A stretch of DNA of 64,000 nt. Source: Nostoc sp. PCC 7107 (GTDB lineage: Bacteria > Cyanobacteriota > Cyanobacteriia > Cyanobacteriales > Nostocaceae). The notes below the pieces were generated by a model. It was not told where the DNA came from. It did no database searches and worked only from the letters and a program-made list of their open reading frames with translations. The stretch's first letter is position 1; every line of letters starts with the position of its first letter. Of this stretch, positions 1 through 8,291 are shown in pieces. The position numbers were made by a program, and so were the translations under genes. The stretch lies in the NCBI RefSeq assembly GCF_000316625.1, contig NC_019676.1:2553501-2617500 (forward strand). The letters run 5' to 3'.

Positions 1-126
1 TAACACAGCAACTTCTTGAGATAGTGAAGAAATTTCATTTACGGGAGTTTGCGCTTTCGCTGTTGGCGAAAAATTTAAAATTACCAAGGTAACAACAAAG
101 GTATTTGTAAAGTTTTTCAATGTCAT
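1..126 (-). CDS. N-terminus of an exported protein (cut by window edge)
   Basis: An open frame starts with ATG at 126 on the minus strand and runs off the left edge without a stop (42 codons visible). The first residues (MTLKNFTNTF) are followed by a hydrophobic stretch and an AKA^Q-like signal peptidase site near residue 25-26, so the product is probably exported to the periplasm or outer membrane. The mature part that is visible is too short to name a family. It was judged real because the signal peptide is well formed and no stop interrupts it. Confidence 0.55.
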   Translation of the reverse strand, partial: MTLKNFTNTFVVTLVILNFSPTAKAQTPVNEISSLSQEVAVL

Positions 127-745
127 ATATTTTCCAGAAAGAGAAGTTGTAGATGGTAAAAAACATCTATTTTTGAGTCTACATCAGCAGATTCAGATGT
201 TATTTTTATAGCTCAACTATAGCTGCGATCGCCAAATACTCAGTTTCGTAAGTAATCCCGAAATATAAAGACTTAATAGATACTTTTAAAGTTTCTGCTG
301 GCAACAAAATTCTATACAGCTAATATCCGTCTATTTATCTAAACTTAGTGAAGTTTCGATATAGGAAACATAATTGAAATAAATGTTGATAAAAAATTCA
401 TATATTTAAGCAATATATCTCCTTAAATATGCGAGTAAAGCATCTTTCGCTAAAGGTTCGCAACCGCAATAAAATCAGTACTTTTGCTCTTTAAATACTA
501 TCTATTTTTCTTTTAATATTGCTGATAGTTGCGTTATCTTGCTTCCTAAACAAGTCTCATAATTATTATATTAGTGTGCATCTATCGGTTGAAGTTTTAG
601 TTGCTTTTTAGATGAGTTTTATTAAGTAATTGCTTTGAAAATAGCGACATGGTGATGTATTTATCATGAAAATAAAACTCAGAATTTTGGCTCATAGCAT
701 AACGCAACGTACACCAGCTTTAAGTTCCAACACTACACCACTGCA
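127..745. other. Intergenic region, no gene seen
   Basis: About 620 bases of AT-rich spacer between two outward-facing genes for exported proteins. I find no coding frame with a plausible start, no tRNA-like arm and no strong terminator. It presumably holds both promoters, but no convincing -35/-10 pair could be chosen by eye. Confidence 0.5.
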
Positions 746-1066
746 ATGAACCAATATAGTTGTCCTCTCCTAGCGCTACTGTTAAGTGTAGTCTCTAGTT
801 TCATCTGCATTCCATGTCATGCTCAAGTTACTACAGAAGCAAAATCTGAGTTAGATAACAATAATCCACCAGAGAAAACATCATTTAATAACAAAGAGGT
901 ATTACCTGTAAACAATGCAGATGACTCTGCAACTGTCAAATCAACTGTTATCTCCGATAATTCGGAAACTACAGCTGCTGTAACTGGTAATCAAGCTAAT
1001 TCTCAACCGACATTTCGCGTTCCTATCAACAGTAGAATTTTTGCTTCACCTTCGATGCAACAGTAA
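746..1066 (+). CDS. Small exported protein of unknown function
   Basis: A 106-residue protein with a clear Sec signal peptide: hydrophobic residues about 8-25 ending in CHAQ, with cleavage likely after residue 26. The mature region is polar, rich in Asn, Thr, Ser and Glu, and low in complexity, with no motif I recognise. It is followed by a hairpin at 1101-1133 that can act as its terminator. It could be a surface-exposed or cell-wall peptide. Function unknown; the call rests on the signal peptide and the terminator. Confidence 0.5.
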   Translation: MNQYSCPLLALLLSVVSSFICIPCHAQVTTEAKSELDNNNPPEKTSFNNKEVLPVNNADDSATVKSTVISDNSETTAAVTGNQANSQPTFRVPINSRIFASPSMQQ

Positions 1067-1100
1067 AATCAGCTTTTATTTTCTTAAAATTGAAAAACTC

Positions 1101-1133
1101 AGATCCCTGAATTCTTTGAGAAGTCGGGGATCT
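1101..1133 (+). terminator. Hairpin terminator / short palindromic repeat
   Basis: Arms AGATCCC and GGGATCT flank a loop, and the right arm is followed by ATTTATTT. The inner arms (ATTCTTT / AAGTCGGGG) look like the common cyanobacterial palindrome with a GGGGATCT arm. It lies 35 bases after the stop of the small exported protein, and before the convergent glycosyltransferase gene. Confidence 0.55.
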
Positions 1134-1150
1134 ATTTATTTACGAATTAT

Positions 1151-2383
1151 TTATGAATGCTGTAGCAGAACTTGTTCATAACGTTTTCCTGCAATATCCC
1201 ATGTAAATTCTGTTTCGACTAATTGTCTACCGTAATCAGACAATTCTGAACGCAGTTGAGGGTTATCAAACAGCTTGCTAATTGCTGTGACATACTCTGC
1301 TGGTGTATTGGCTCTAAAAGCGCGTAATGGTTGTTCTACAATATCTACAGCTAATCCTTCCAAACCGCGATCGCTCGCTACTACGGGTATACCAGCGGCC
1401 ATTGCTTCTAAGGTTTTATTTTTAATCCCAAAACCAGTTCTCAGCGGGACTACACAAACCGTAGACTGATGCAAATATTCTGACATTGAAGCCACACGAC
1501 CGGTCACAATCACGCCGGGAAGATTTTTCAACTCTAAAACTTCTGGTGTGGGTCTAGCACCAACAATACTAAATGTGGTGTCTGGATAATGGGTTTGTAA
1601 TTTTGGTAAAACTTCCACAGCAAAAAAACGTGCTGCATCTATATTATGTGAAGCATCCATCGCACCGACAAAGATTAGTTTATGTCCACCTGGATCTTGA
1701 TGACGACAGGGAAACAATTCTAAATCGACACCGTTGGGAATAACTTTGATTTCTAATTCAGGACGCAGTTTGAGAAATTCTTGGCGATCGTCTTCTGTAG
1801 TCACCACAATATTAGAAAATTTATTGCAGTAACGCTGTTCGTAGCGTTTGAGAACCAGAGACAAATAAAGGCGATCACGCAGTGCATTTTGCGCCGCACC
1901 CATTTCTAAATGATCCCGAATCCATCCATATACGGAACTGTGGACATCAACCACCGTATTTACACGGTGACGGTACTCTGGCTGAATATAAATTTCATTG
2001 ACACTATGTTCACAAGTAATCACATCACACTTACCAGCGCGGACATATTCATCGACACAAGCTTGAATCTCTGGAGAATAGCGATGAAGAACATTTGGCG
2101 GTGTGGCTTTGAGTACTGATTCCAGAAAGCGCACCGTCTTACCAAATAAACGAGCGATCGCATGTTTTTCTTGGGGTTGTGGTGGTAAAGGAAAAACAAG
2201 CAATTCACCTACATATTTCCGTAATTCCTCTATCTCGGCTAATGTTGTTTCCTTGTTATTCTGTGTAATCAACGTTACGTCGTGGTTATATTGAAGATAT
2301 CTCAGTAAATTAAAAGTTCTAATTTCTGTTCCTCCACGACTGGGCGGATATGGAAATGTAGACGATAGCATTAATATCCGCAT
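1151..2383 (-). CDS. Glycosyltransferase family 4 (GT-B)
   Basis: A retaining sugar transferase of the GT4 type, which moves a sugar from a nucleotide-sugar donor onto a lipid or polysaccharide acceptor at the inner membrane. The N-terminus MRILMLSSTFPYPPSRGG is the typical first beta strand and glycine-rich loop. The C-terminal half carries VIPNGVDLELF, the LIFVGAM strand, and the donor-site segment with KTLEAMAAGIPVVASD near residues 325-340. The start was set at 2383, because an AGGAG box lies 12 bases upstream of it and directly abuts the earlier ATG at 2395, which leaves that ATG no spacing. The next gene, divergent, is also a glycosyltransferase, so exopolysaccharide or glycolipid synthesis is the likely context. 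Acceptor and donor cannot be told from sequence. Confidence 0.88.
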   Translation of the reverse strand: MRILMLSSTFPYPPSRGGTEIRTFNLLRYLQYNHDVTLITQNNKETTLAEIEELRKYVGELLVFPLPPQPQEKHAIARLFGKTVRFLESVLKATPPNVLHRYSPEIQACVDEYVRAGKCDVITCEHSVNEIYIQPEYRHRVNTVVDVHSSVYGWIRDHLEMGAAQNALRDRLYLSLVLKRYEQRYCNKFSNIVVTTEDDRQEFLKLRPELEIKVIPNGVDLELFPCRHQDPGGHKLIFVGAMDASHNIDAARFFAVEVLPKLQTHYPDTTFSIVGARPTPEVLELKNLPGVIVTGRVASMSEYLHQSTVCVVPLRTGFGIKNKTLEAMAAGIPVVASDRGLEGLAVDIVEQPLRAFRANTPAEYVTAISKLFDNPQLRSELSDYGRQLVETEFTWDIAGKRYEQVLLQHS

Positions 2384-2541
2384 ATAATTTTGCATCTCCT
2401 TTTCTTAGTAAATATTGTTATGCAATTATTCCGTTAATCGATAATACTTTAACTTTTATTTTGTTAAATGTAAGCTGATTCTCATCAAGTTATTATCCTA
2501 ATTTATTCAACTAATATTCTGCAAATCTATCAGCAAAAAAT

Positions 2542-3495
2542 ATGAGTAACAAACCGCTTCTGTCTATTATTACTCCTACCTTGGGTAAATTTTCTGACTA
2601 TTGGCTAGAAAATCTTTTAAACGTGGCAGGTTCTGTCCAATTTATTTTAGTTTATCCACCTAAAGTTAAAACCAGAGCAATCAATGATCCCAGAGTTACA
2701 GAAATAATTAGTCCCTACAAAGGCGAGATGCCACAGAGGTTTGTCGGTTTACTCAATGCTCAAGGAGACTATATTTTAGCCTTGGATGACGATGATTATG
2801 TGCATCCCCAAGTGTGTGAATTATTAGCTAAATATTTTCAACGTTTCCCTGAAAGTTGGATTCTGCGTTTACAAAAACTGAATATTGATATTAATGATGA
2901 AAAACGTATCCAACAACCGTGGGCAGAAATTCCTGATATAGAACAACTGGAAGTATGCAAAAAAACTCCTGAAAATCCTTATCCTTATCAAAAAGGTAAC
3001 TATAAAGGTTTATTAGAAGTTCCCATTGCTCCCTTAGATAAAAATTTTGATTGGCGTTATCTTTTCTGGCCATTTTTAACTAGAAAAGATAACGAAGGTT
3101 ATCATGTAGAAAATTTTAACAACGTTGTTTGGAGAAATGATTTAATTCAGCAAGCGCTTCCTGAACTTTCACACGCCACAAAAGTTATGGGAGCCGTGAC
3201 GTGGATACCCTCAAGTGGATTTGATAGATTATCTGGTTTATTTGTCCAAGCTAACTTTTTTGAGAAAGATGCTATTATCGGTCACTGGATACCAAAACCA
3301 GAACAAATTAGATATATAGATAAAGATCCAGCTTTAAAGCCACCAAGATTTCATGTGATTTCTGATGCCTTGTTAATTAAACACTTTCCCCAATATGGTT
3401 ATTTGTGGAATCTTGTGTTTAGCAAGTTATATGCTGTTCCCAGAACAGCGGGGAAATTAATCAGGTTGAAGTTAGTAAAAAAGGCACAGAAGTAG
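2542..3495 (+). CDS. Glycosyltransferase family 2-like (GT-A) protein
   Basis: A 317-residue protein with an N-terminal GT-A fold: LSIITPTLG at residues 7-15, then an aspartate-rich DDDDY at 82-86 after YILAL, which fits the metal-binding DXD site of family 2 glycosyltransferases. The C-terminal half has no membrane segment and ends in a basic tail. It is divergent from the GT4 gene with a 150-base AT-rich spacer. The protein is somewhat longer than a minimal GT2 domain and its acceptor is unknown. It probably works in surface polysaccharide assembly with its neighbour. Confidence 0.75.
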   Translation: MSNKPLLSIITPTLGKFSDYWLENLLNVAGSVQFILVYPPKVKTRAINDPRVTEIISPYKGEMPQRFVGLLNAQGDYILALDDDDYVHPQVCELLAKYFQRFPESWILRLQKLNIDINDEKRIQQPWAEIPDIEQLEVCKKTPENPYPYQKGNYKGLLEVPIAPLDKNFDWRYLFWPFLTRKDNEGYHVENFNNVVWRNDLIQQALPELSHATKVMGAVTWIPSSGFDRLSGLFVQANFFEKDAIIGHWIPKPEQIRYIDKDPALKPPRFHVISDALLIKHFPQYGYLWNLVFSKLYAVPRTAGKLIRLKLVKKAQK

Positions 3496-3551
3496 ACGTA
3501 GGGTGGGGATTTTTAGTTCAACTTTTATTAATAGTTTCAGATAACCACAAG

Positions 3552-3617
3552 AAAAAAGCCGCCGCAACTCAGCGTTGCAGCGCTTTCGGTGTGGTATGAG
3601 GAGCTTAACTACATATC
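3552..3617 (-). ncRNA. yfr1: Yfr1-like small RNA, copy B
   Basis: On the minus strand about 66 bases match the layout of the cyanobacterial sRNA Yfr1: a short 5' region (GTAGTTAAG), an unpaired pyrimidine box CTCCTCATAC (3594-3603), and a Rho-independent terminator with arms GCTGCAAC / GTTGCGGC and a run of six T. The box differs from the Yfr1 consensus ACTCCTCACAC by C to T in the CACAC part and at the first base. Ends are estimated by alignment with copy A, which lies about 110 bases upstream on the same strand. Yfr1 is known to bind mRNAs of outer-membrane proteins through that box. Confidence 0.6.
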
Positions 3618-3724
3618 ATGATACAGTAGCTGACTAGTTTGCTACATCCTCGTAACAATTTTGGTAACAGAAATTTTTAGCAAGCACAGCCATAACTCCC
3701 AGTTGTAATCTTTTCAGACAAAAT

Positions 3725-3790
3725 AAAAACCGTAGAAAAATATAATTTCTACGGTTTTATAGTGTGGTGTGAGGAGACTTAACTAATCTC
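3725..3790 (-). ncRNA. yfr1: Yfr1-like small RNA, copy A
   Basis: On the minus strand: a 5' hairpin (AGATT-loop-AAGTCT), the single-stranded box TCTCCTCACACC (within 3766-3777), and a terminator hairpin ACCGTAGAAA / TTTCTACGGT followed by TTTTTATTT. This is the canonical arrangement of Yfr1, whose ultraconserved core is ACTCCTCACAC. A TTATATGAT just upstream could be the -10 element. The 66-base length fits the roughly 55-70 bases known for the family. The 5' end is inferred, not measured. Confidence 0.75.
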
Positions 3791-3863
3791 ATCATATAAC
3801 CCCTAGAAAGATTATTGACCCACTCTTAATAAAATTTGCAGCAAGATTATCGTTTGATGACAT

Positions 3864-3901
3864 AACTCTAAATTATTGGGTATTTAATTTTTTCTAGAGT
3901 T
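3864..3901. terminator. Weak inverted repeat downstream of arsS
   Basis: Arms AACTCTA (3864-3870) and TAGAGTT (3895-3901) enclose an AT-rich loop, directly after the arsS stop on the minus strand. There is no clear T-run on the distal side, so termination here is only possible. Confidence 0.3.
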
Positions 3902-3906
3902 AATTT

Positions 3907-4896
3907 TTAGATTAAAGCACCACCACAACTAGAACCACTCCCTGCGGTACAACCGTAGCAATAGGGGGCTGTTTGTACCTCCGAAACTAAGTCTAAATTA
4001 CTAGCTGCCAACAACTGAGTAACTGTTAAGTTTTCACCATTGGTGTTTTTTGCTGGTAGATTCATCATTTGGTTAAAATCGCAATCATAAACATTACCTA
4101 AATAATCAATCGAAAGTTCATTACGACACATTAAATGCTCAATGGTGCTGGCATTAAAATGGGATTCTAAAAACTGTAGATAGGGAATGTATAGTTTTTT
4201 ATACTCTAAATACATCTTAGTTCTACCAACTGGTAAATTTGTAATGGTAAACAAATTATTAAAATCAACATTAAACTTGTCTTTTAAAAACCTTTTATAA
4301 TCCTGCTCTAAATTATTTTGTTCAGGAGCTAAAGCAAATTTTTTATCTGTGGGTAATTGGGGATTATAAACTAAATCTAAAATTAAATTTAGGTCTTGAG
4401 CATAACCAAATTTGTTGAGCAATTGCAAAGCTTTAATAGAATCATCAAAAACCCCAGCACCGCGCATTTTATCTACGTTATCTGCTAAATAACAGGGTAG
4501 AGAGGCAACTATTCTGACTTGATTTTGCGCGAAATATTCTGGTAAATCTCCAAAACCATCTACAAAATAAATAGTCAAATTAGAGCGAACAATTACCTGT
4601 TTATTAGTTGCTCTCGCTGCTTCTACGAGTGGTTTAAAGCCATAATTCATTTCTGGTGCGCCACCAGTCAAATCAACAATCTCAATTTCGGGAAATTTAT
4701 GAATTAATTCAATCAATTGTTTGCAAATTTCAGGAGAAAGTTCTTCTGTACGTTTTGGGCTGGCTTCAACATGACAATGACTACAAGCAAGGTTGCAGCG
4801 TTTACCCAGATTAATTTGCAAGATAGTAATTTTCTTTTTGGTTAAAGGTGTATTTAATTTATGATTGAAGTTAGTAACTATTGAGGTAGTTTGCAT
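3907..4896 (-). CDS. arsS: Arsenosugar biosynthesis radical SAM protein ArsS
   Basis: A radical SAM enzyme with the cluster motif C34-x3-C38-x2-C41 near the N-terminus (GKRCNLACSHCHVEASP) and a Cys-rich C-terminus (CYGCTAGSGSSCGG, cysteines 313, 316 and 324) that probably holds an auxiliary cluster. The family is known to transfer a 5'-deoxyadenosyl group onto dimethylated arsenic, making the precursor of oxo-arsenosugars. It lies 51 bases after the PiT-type transporter and shares strand with arsM, so the three genes look like one operon. The length of 329 residues is normal for ArsS. Cytosolic. The name is supported both by the Cys pattern and by the arsM neighbour. Confidence 0.88.
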   Translation of the reverse strand: MQTTSIVTNFNHKLNTPLTKKKITILQINLGKRCNLACSHCHVEASPKRTEELSPEICKQLIELIHKFPEIEIVDLTGGAPEMNYGFKPLVEAARATNKQVIVRSNLTIYFVDGFGDLPEYFAQNQVRIVASLPCYLADNVDKMRGAGVFDDSIKALQLLNKFGYAQDLNLILDLVYNPQLPTDKKFALAPEQNNLEQDYKRFLKDKFNVDFNNLFTITNLPVGRTKMYLEYKKLYIPYLQFLESHFNASTIEHLMCRNELSIDYLGNVYDCDFNQMMNLPAKNTNGENLTVTQLLAASNLDLVSEVQTAPYCYGCTAGSGSSCGGALI

Positions 4897-4947
4897 AAGT
4901 TTATTTTCCGAATTTTAAATAAACACAATACAGGCAGAGATAAATCT

Positions 4948-5907
4948 CTAACCTTGTAATAATCTATAGGCTATACCACTAATAATTGCAGCTGTGGGTA
5001 AAGTAAAAATCCAGGCAATAATTATTTGCAAGAAAACACGTAAATTAACTTTTCTTTCAGTGAGTCCGACACCAACAATAGAACTAGCTGCAACATGAGT
5101 TGTGGAAATAGGTAGACCAAAACAAGTAGCGGCGATCGCTAAAAAGCCAGTCACCATATTGGCAGATAAACCTTGAGTAGAATCTATAGTGGTAATTCTT
5201 GTACTCATCGTTTCAGCAATTCTTTGGGAGTTGAGTAAGCCCCCTAATCCCATTGCCATTGCGATGGTTAACATTCCACCTTGAATGGAGAAATATTCAA
5301 TAATCAGAATAATAGAAACTAGCTTAGGTGTTTGATTTATACCTCTGGCAAAACTGACTACGCCTGCACTGATAAAATGCAGAGTATCTAGAACTTTTTG
5401 ATTGGTAAACCAGTTAAATTGAAAATTAAAATATGCAATTAACTTATAAAGACCTGCTGCTAGAAAAATGGCAATTAGGGGACTAAAGAATAAAGGGAGA
5501 ATAAAAGACTTTATTAATACGGTAAAATTAACCTTGAGACCGATCGCCACTAATCCCGCCCCTAGTAAACCACCTGTTAAACTGTGAGTTGTGGAAATCG
5601 GGAATCCGGTCAAAGCAGCCATCAACACCGTTACACCAGTTGCGATCGCTACTGCTAAATGAATTTCTGGTACATTAGCAATTTCATCTGGAAAAATACC
5701 CTGTCCAGAAAATTTTTGTACTAATGTACCAGCCATAAATATTGAGGCAACTGCACCAGCAAAGGTCATAATAGTTGCCCATAAAATCGCTGTTTGGTAG
5801 CTAGTTATCCCACTACCAAATAGCGTTGCTACACCTTTAAAGTTGTCATTCGCTCCGTGAGAGTAAGCCAAAAATAACGTAGCCAAAAATAAGCTAATAA
5901 TTAACAT
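4948..5907 (-). CDS. PiT-family inorganic phosphate transporter
   Basis: An inner-membrane carrier of 319 residues with the two inverted PiT signatures: GANDNFKGVATLFGSG near residue 18 and a second copy around the segment with SANMVTGFLAIAAT and GLPISTTHVAASSIVGVG near the C-terminus. GFPISTTHSLTGGLLGAG forms the matching motif in the first half. About eight to ten hydrophobic helices are visible. Family members take up phosphate with H+ or Na+. Its place between arsM (15-base gap) and arsS suggests a role tied to arsenic, such as phosphate/arsenate movement or export of an organoarsenical; that is inference. Confidence 0.85.
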   Translation of the reverse strand: MLIISLFLATLFLAYSHGANDNFKGVATLFGSGITSYQTAILWATIMTFAGAVASIFMAGTLVQKFSGQGIFPDEIANVPEIHLAVAIATGVTVLMAALTGFPISTTHSLTGGLLGAGLVAIGLKVNFTVLIKSFILPLFFSPLIAIFLAAGLYKLIAYFNFQFNWFTNQKVLDTLHFISAGVVSFARGINQTPKLVSIILIIEYFSIQGGMLTIAMAMGLGGLLNSQRIAETMSTRITTIDSTQGLSANMVTGFLAIAATCFGLPISTTHVAASSIVGVGLTERKVNLRVFLQIIIAWIFTLPTAAIISGIAYRLLQG

Positions 5908-5922
5908 TTTGGGGTTTAATTT

Positions 5923-6891
5923 TTAACAGCAACCACCACCGTTGTAGTGCCAAGTTGAATCAGTACTTATGATTTTTTCTGGCTCTAAAGCTGCCAGTTT
6001 AGCAGCAGTTTTATCACAAACCGCTGCGGGAATACCACGCTGAAGTAGATGTCCGGCTCCGTCATCAAACAAAGATTCTGCACCACAATAAATAGCAGTC
6101 TTGCCAGTAAAAATACAAGCGCCATCTTCGGGAATTGCCACTTTAAAAGAAACCGAATCCAGACTTTCTAAAAGTAGGTTTTCTTCTAAGTTGTAAGTTT
6201 GAGCATCGAGTAACCGATAAGGACGACGGGCGCGAATTTCAATTTGACCAAAACCAGCATCAATAATGCGCTGAGTATATTCTTGATAGGTAAATGCGCC
6301 TGACAAACACATAGCGCGTAGTCGCTCATCTTGTTGAAGATGGACAGGAATTGGACGTGTCGCAATGGGATCACTCATCTGCAAGCGTCCACCTGGTTTC
6401 AGCACACGATATGCTTCTTTTAAAGCTCTGGTTAAATCTTCTGGTTCAAAAATGTTGAACAGGCAATTCTGCGCGACAATATCCACAGAAGCATCAGCTA
6501 CAGGCAAATTAAAAGCATCACCTGTGCAAATCTCCACAAAATTTGGCTCAAACCAGGAGTTTTCTGTGGCCGCAATTTCTAGGTTGCGTGTAGCAGCCTC
6601 TCGCATAGCGGCAACTGGTTCAACAGCAATCACAGCACCAGCACGGCGAGAAAAATAAGCGAATTGCAACGCCTCTAACCCACCACCAACACCAACATAA
6701 AGTACCGTGGGTTGGTTATTAAGTTCTGTAGGGTGAACTGTTGTACCACAACCGTAGTTCATTTCTTGCATAGACACAGGAATTTTCAAGCCTGGGAATT
6801 GCAAGGGTGAACTTTGGACACAGCAAAGTCCTAATTGGGGTGTTTCTGCAACTTCGCGGTAAAATTCCGCCGCTGTTTCTAGATAAGTCAT
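5923..6891 (-). CDS. arsM: Arsenosugar-type arsenite methyltransferase ArsM
   Basis: A class I SAM-dependent methyltransferase. Motif I is VLYVGVGGGLEALQFA, followed by an acidic strand end (VIAVEP), VDIVAQNCLFNIFE and the post-motif ALKEAYRVLKPGGRLQMSDP. The N-terminal MTYLETAAEFYREV and the Cys pair LGLCCVQS plus MNYGCGTTVHP are typical of the ArsM subtype linked to ArsS; the protein ends in GGGCC. It methylates As(III), probably to the dimethyl form used by ArsS. I chose ATG 6891, where the family normally begins; an in-frame ATG at 6936 would add 15 residues and sits directly against a TATATT that looks like a -10 box. First gene of arsM-PiT-arsS. Confidence 0.88.
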   Translation of the reverse strand: MTYLETAAEFYREVAETPQLGLCCVQSSPLQFPGLKIPVSMQEMNYGCGTTVHPTELNNQPTVLYVGVGGGLEALQFAYFSRRAGAVIAVEPVAAMREAATRNLEIAATENSWFEPNFVEICTGDAFNLPVADASVDIVAQNCLFNIFEPEDLTRALKEAYRVLKPGGRLQMSDPIATRPIPVHLQQDERLRAMCLSGAFTYQEYTQRIIDAGFGQIEIRARRPYRLLDAQTYNLEENLLLESLDSVSFKVAIPEDGACIFTGKTAIYCGAESLFDDGAGHLLQRGIPAAVCDKTAAKLAALEPEKIISTDSTWHYNGGGCC

Positions 6892-7003
6892 TACAGTCTT
6901 GATATTAGGTTTTTGTGAATACTCAATTCTGTGCATTTTAATATAACTGACTATTGCCTAAATGAATTTCTCCTGAGAGGGAGAAGCAACGGGAAATTGA
7001 GTT

Positions 7004-7290
7004 TTAAATTTCAATGACAATTTTACCGAAGTGGGCGGCGGTTTTGAGGTATCGATCAGCTTCTGAGACTGCGGTAAAGGGAAAAACTAAATCAATTATA
7101 GGGAAGATTTGATGGTGAGATATTGCTTGATTCATGTTTTCAAACATTTCTCGATTACCTACATAAATCCCTTGTATTGTCAGGCTTTTGCCTAATATGG
7201 GCAGTACTTCCTTTGCCTGTCAGCACCCCAATTAAGCTCACACACCCCATTTTGACGGCTTGGAGTGATTGCGGTAAAGTTTTGCTAAAA
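7004..7290 (-). pseudogene. Remnant of a zinc-type alcohol dehydrogenase / quinone oxidoreductase
   Basis: The minus strand encodes the C-terminal third of an MDR-family alcohol dehydrogenase in two frames. The upstream part reads TLPQSLQAVKMGCVSLIGVL; after an apparent one-base insertion near 7215 the sequence continues in another frame as LTIQGIYVGNREMFENMNQA and on to FGKIVIEI and a stop at 7004. The N-terminal catalytic part is absent, and the left boundary is next to a terminator hairpin. Both truncation and frameshift make it a non-functional relic. Confidence 0.8.
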
Positions 7291-7294
7291 AAAT

Positions 7295-7336
7295 GTTGGG
7301 TTAAAGCCAAATATATATTCTGCGCCTTCACCCAAC
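7295..7336 (-). terminator. Terminator of the histidine phosphatase gene
   Basis: Read on the minus strand: GTTGGGT...GGC pairs with GCTTTAACCCAAC and is followed by a run of seven T (7287-7293). It lies 36 bases past the phosphatase stop and directly before the dehydrogenase remnant. The arms resemble the widespread TTGGGTT..AACCCAA cyanobacterial repeat. Confidence 0.6.
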
Positions 7337-7371
7337 CTAATTTGAATATATTTTTGAGTTGAAAAAATACC

Positions 7372-8010
7372 TTAAGTTCCAGGTAAATTTCGCAATTGTT
7401 CACCTAAATGAGAACGATCTGCTAAAGAGCGCAACAATGGCCCGTGGGAAGTAAATTCTACAACACTCACAGAACCGACGGGGCAATCCAAGCGATAACG
7501 AAAACGTCCCACATCAATTCCTAGCAAACTGCACAACATAATTCTAATAGTGGCTTTATGGGCGACAACTAAAACATTGCCACTTTGGTGAAAATGCTTG
7601 ATTTCTTCAATCACTCCCATTGCGCGGGAAGCAATTGTGATAGCCATTTCTCCACCTGTTGGTGCATACCAAGCTGGGTCAGCAGACCAACGTAGAAAAT
7701 CATCGTGATATTCTTGACTGATAAATTCTGGGGTTTTACCTTCCCATTGGCCGTAGTTAATTTCTTTTAAACCCTCACGCAGTTGTGGTTCTATCCCAAT
7801 AGCTGTACACAAAGGTTTAGCTGTGGCTATTGTGCGCCGCATCGGACTACAAAAAATATCTGCCCAATCCAGAGACTGGTATGCAGATGCAAAAGCCTCA
7901 GCCATATCCAAACCTTCAGGAGTCAGTTCTGAGTCTATAGAACCACAAAAAGCATTATTACGACTGTATTCTGTTTGTCCGTGACGAAGAAAGTAAATAT
8001 GTAAGTTCAC
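7372..8010 (-). CDS. Histidine phosphatase family protein (phosphoglycerate mutase-like)
   Basis: A 212-residue branch-1 histidine phosphatase. The phospho-acceptor motif is LRHGQTEY (Arg9-His10-Gly11), with the second arginine in SPMRRTIATA, the acidic EINYGQWEGKTP segment, and the second catalytic histidine in VLVVAHKATIRI. It hydrolyses or transfers phosphate on a small phosphorylated substrate in the cytosol; alpha-ribazole phosphatase, sugar phosphatase and PGM-like activities are all possible. The start is GTG at 8010. It is followed by its own terminator and is probably not part of the arsenosugar operon. Confidence 0.83.
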   Translation of the reverse strand: MNLHIYFLRHGQTEYSRNNAFCGSIDSELTPEGLDMAEAFASAYQSLDWADIFCSPMRRTIATAKPLCTAIGIEPQLREGLKEINYGQWEGKTPEFISQEYHDDFLRWSADPAWYAPTGGEMAITIASRAMGVIEEIKHFHQSGNVLVVAHKATIRIMLCSLLGIDVGRFRYRLDCPVGSVSVVEFTSHGPLLRSLADRSHLGEQLRNLPGT

Positions 8011-8291
8011 GGTAAATTCTCGCTAAGGTTTAAAGAGTATTAAATAATGCTTAGTTTATGAATTGTTTAAGGGCATAATACCATAGCCATTCAAATCCCT
8101 ACAGAAGCAACGCTATTTATACTAATGGCAGTGGGGAGTAGGAATATTCCTTCTAAGAAGAAGTATGAAAATATACTTATTTTAAATATTCTTGTTATCT
8201 AATACTTAATAAACGGGAATAATAACTTTTGATGTATATAGATGAATCTATATACATAAACAAAATTCAACTGACATTGAGGCATGTATAA

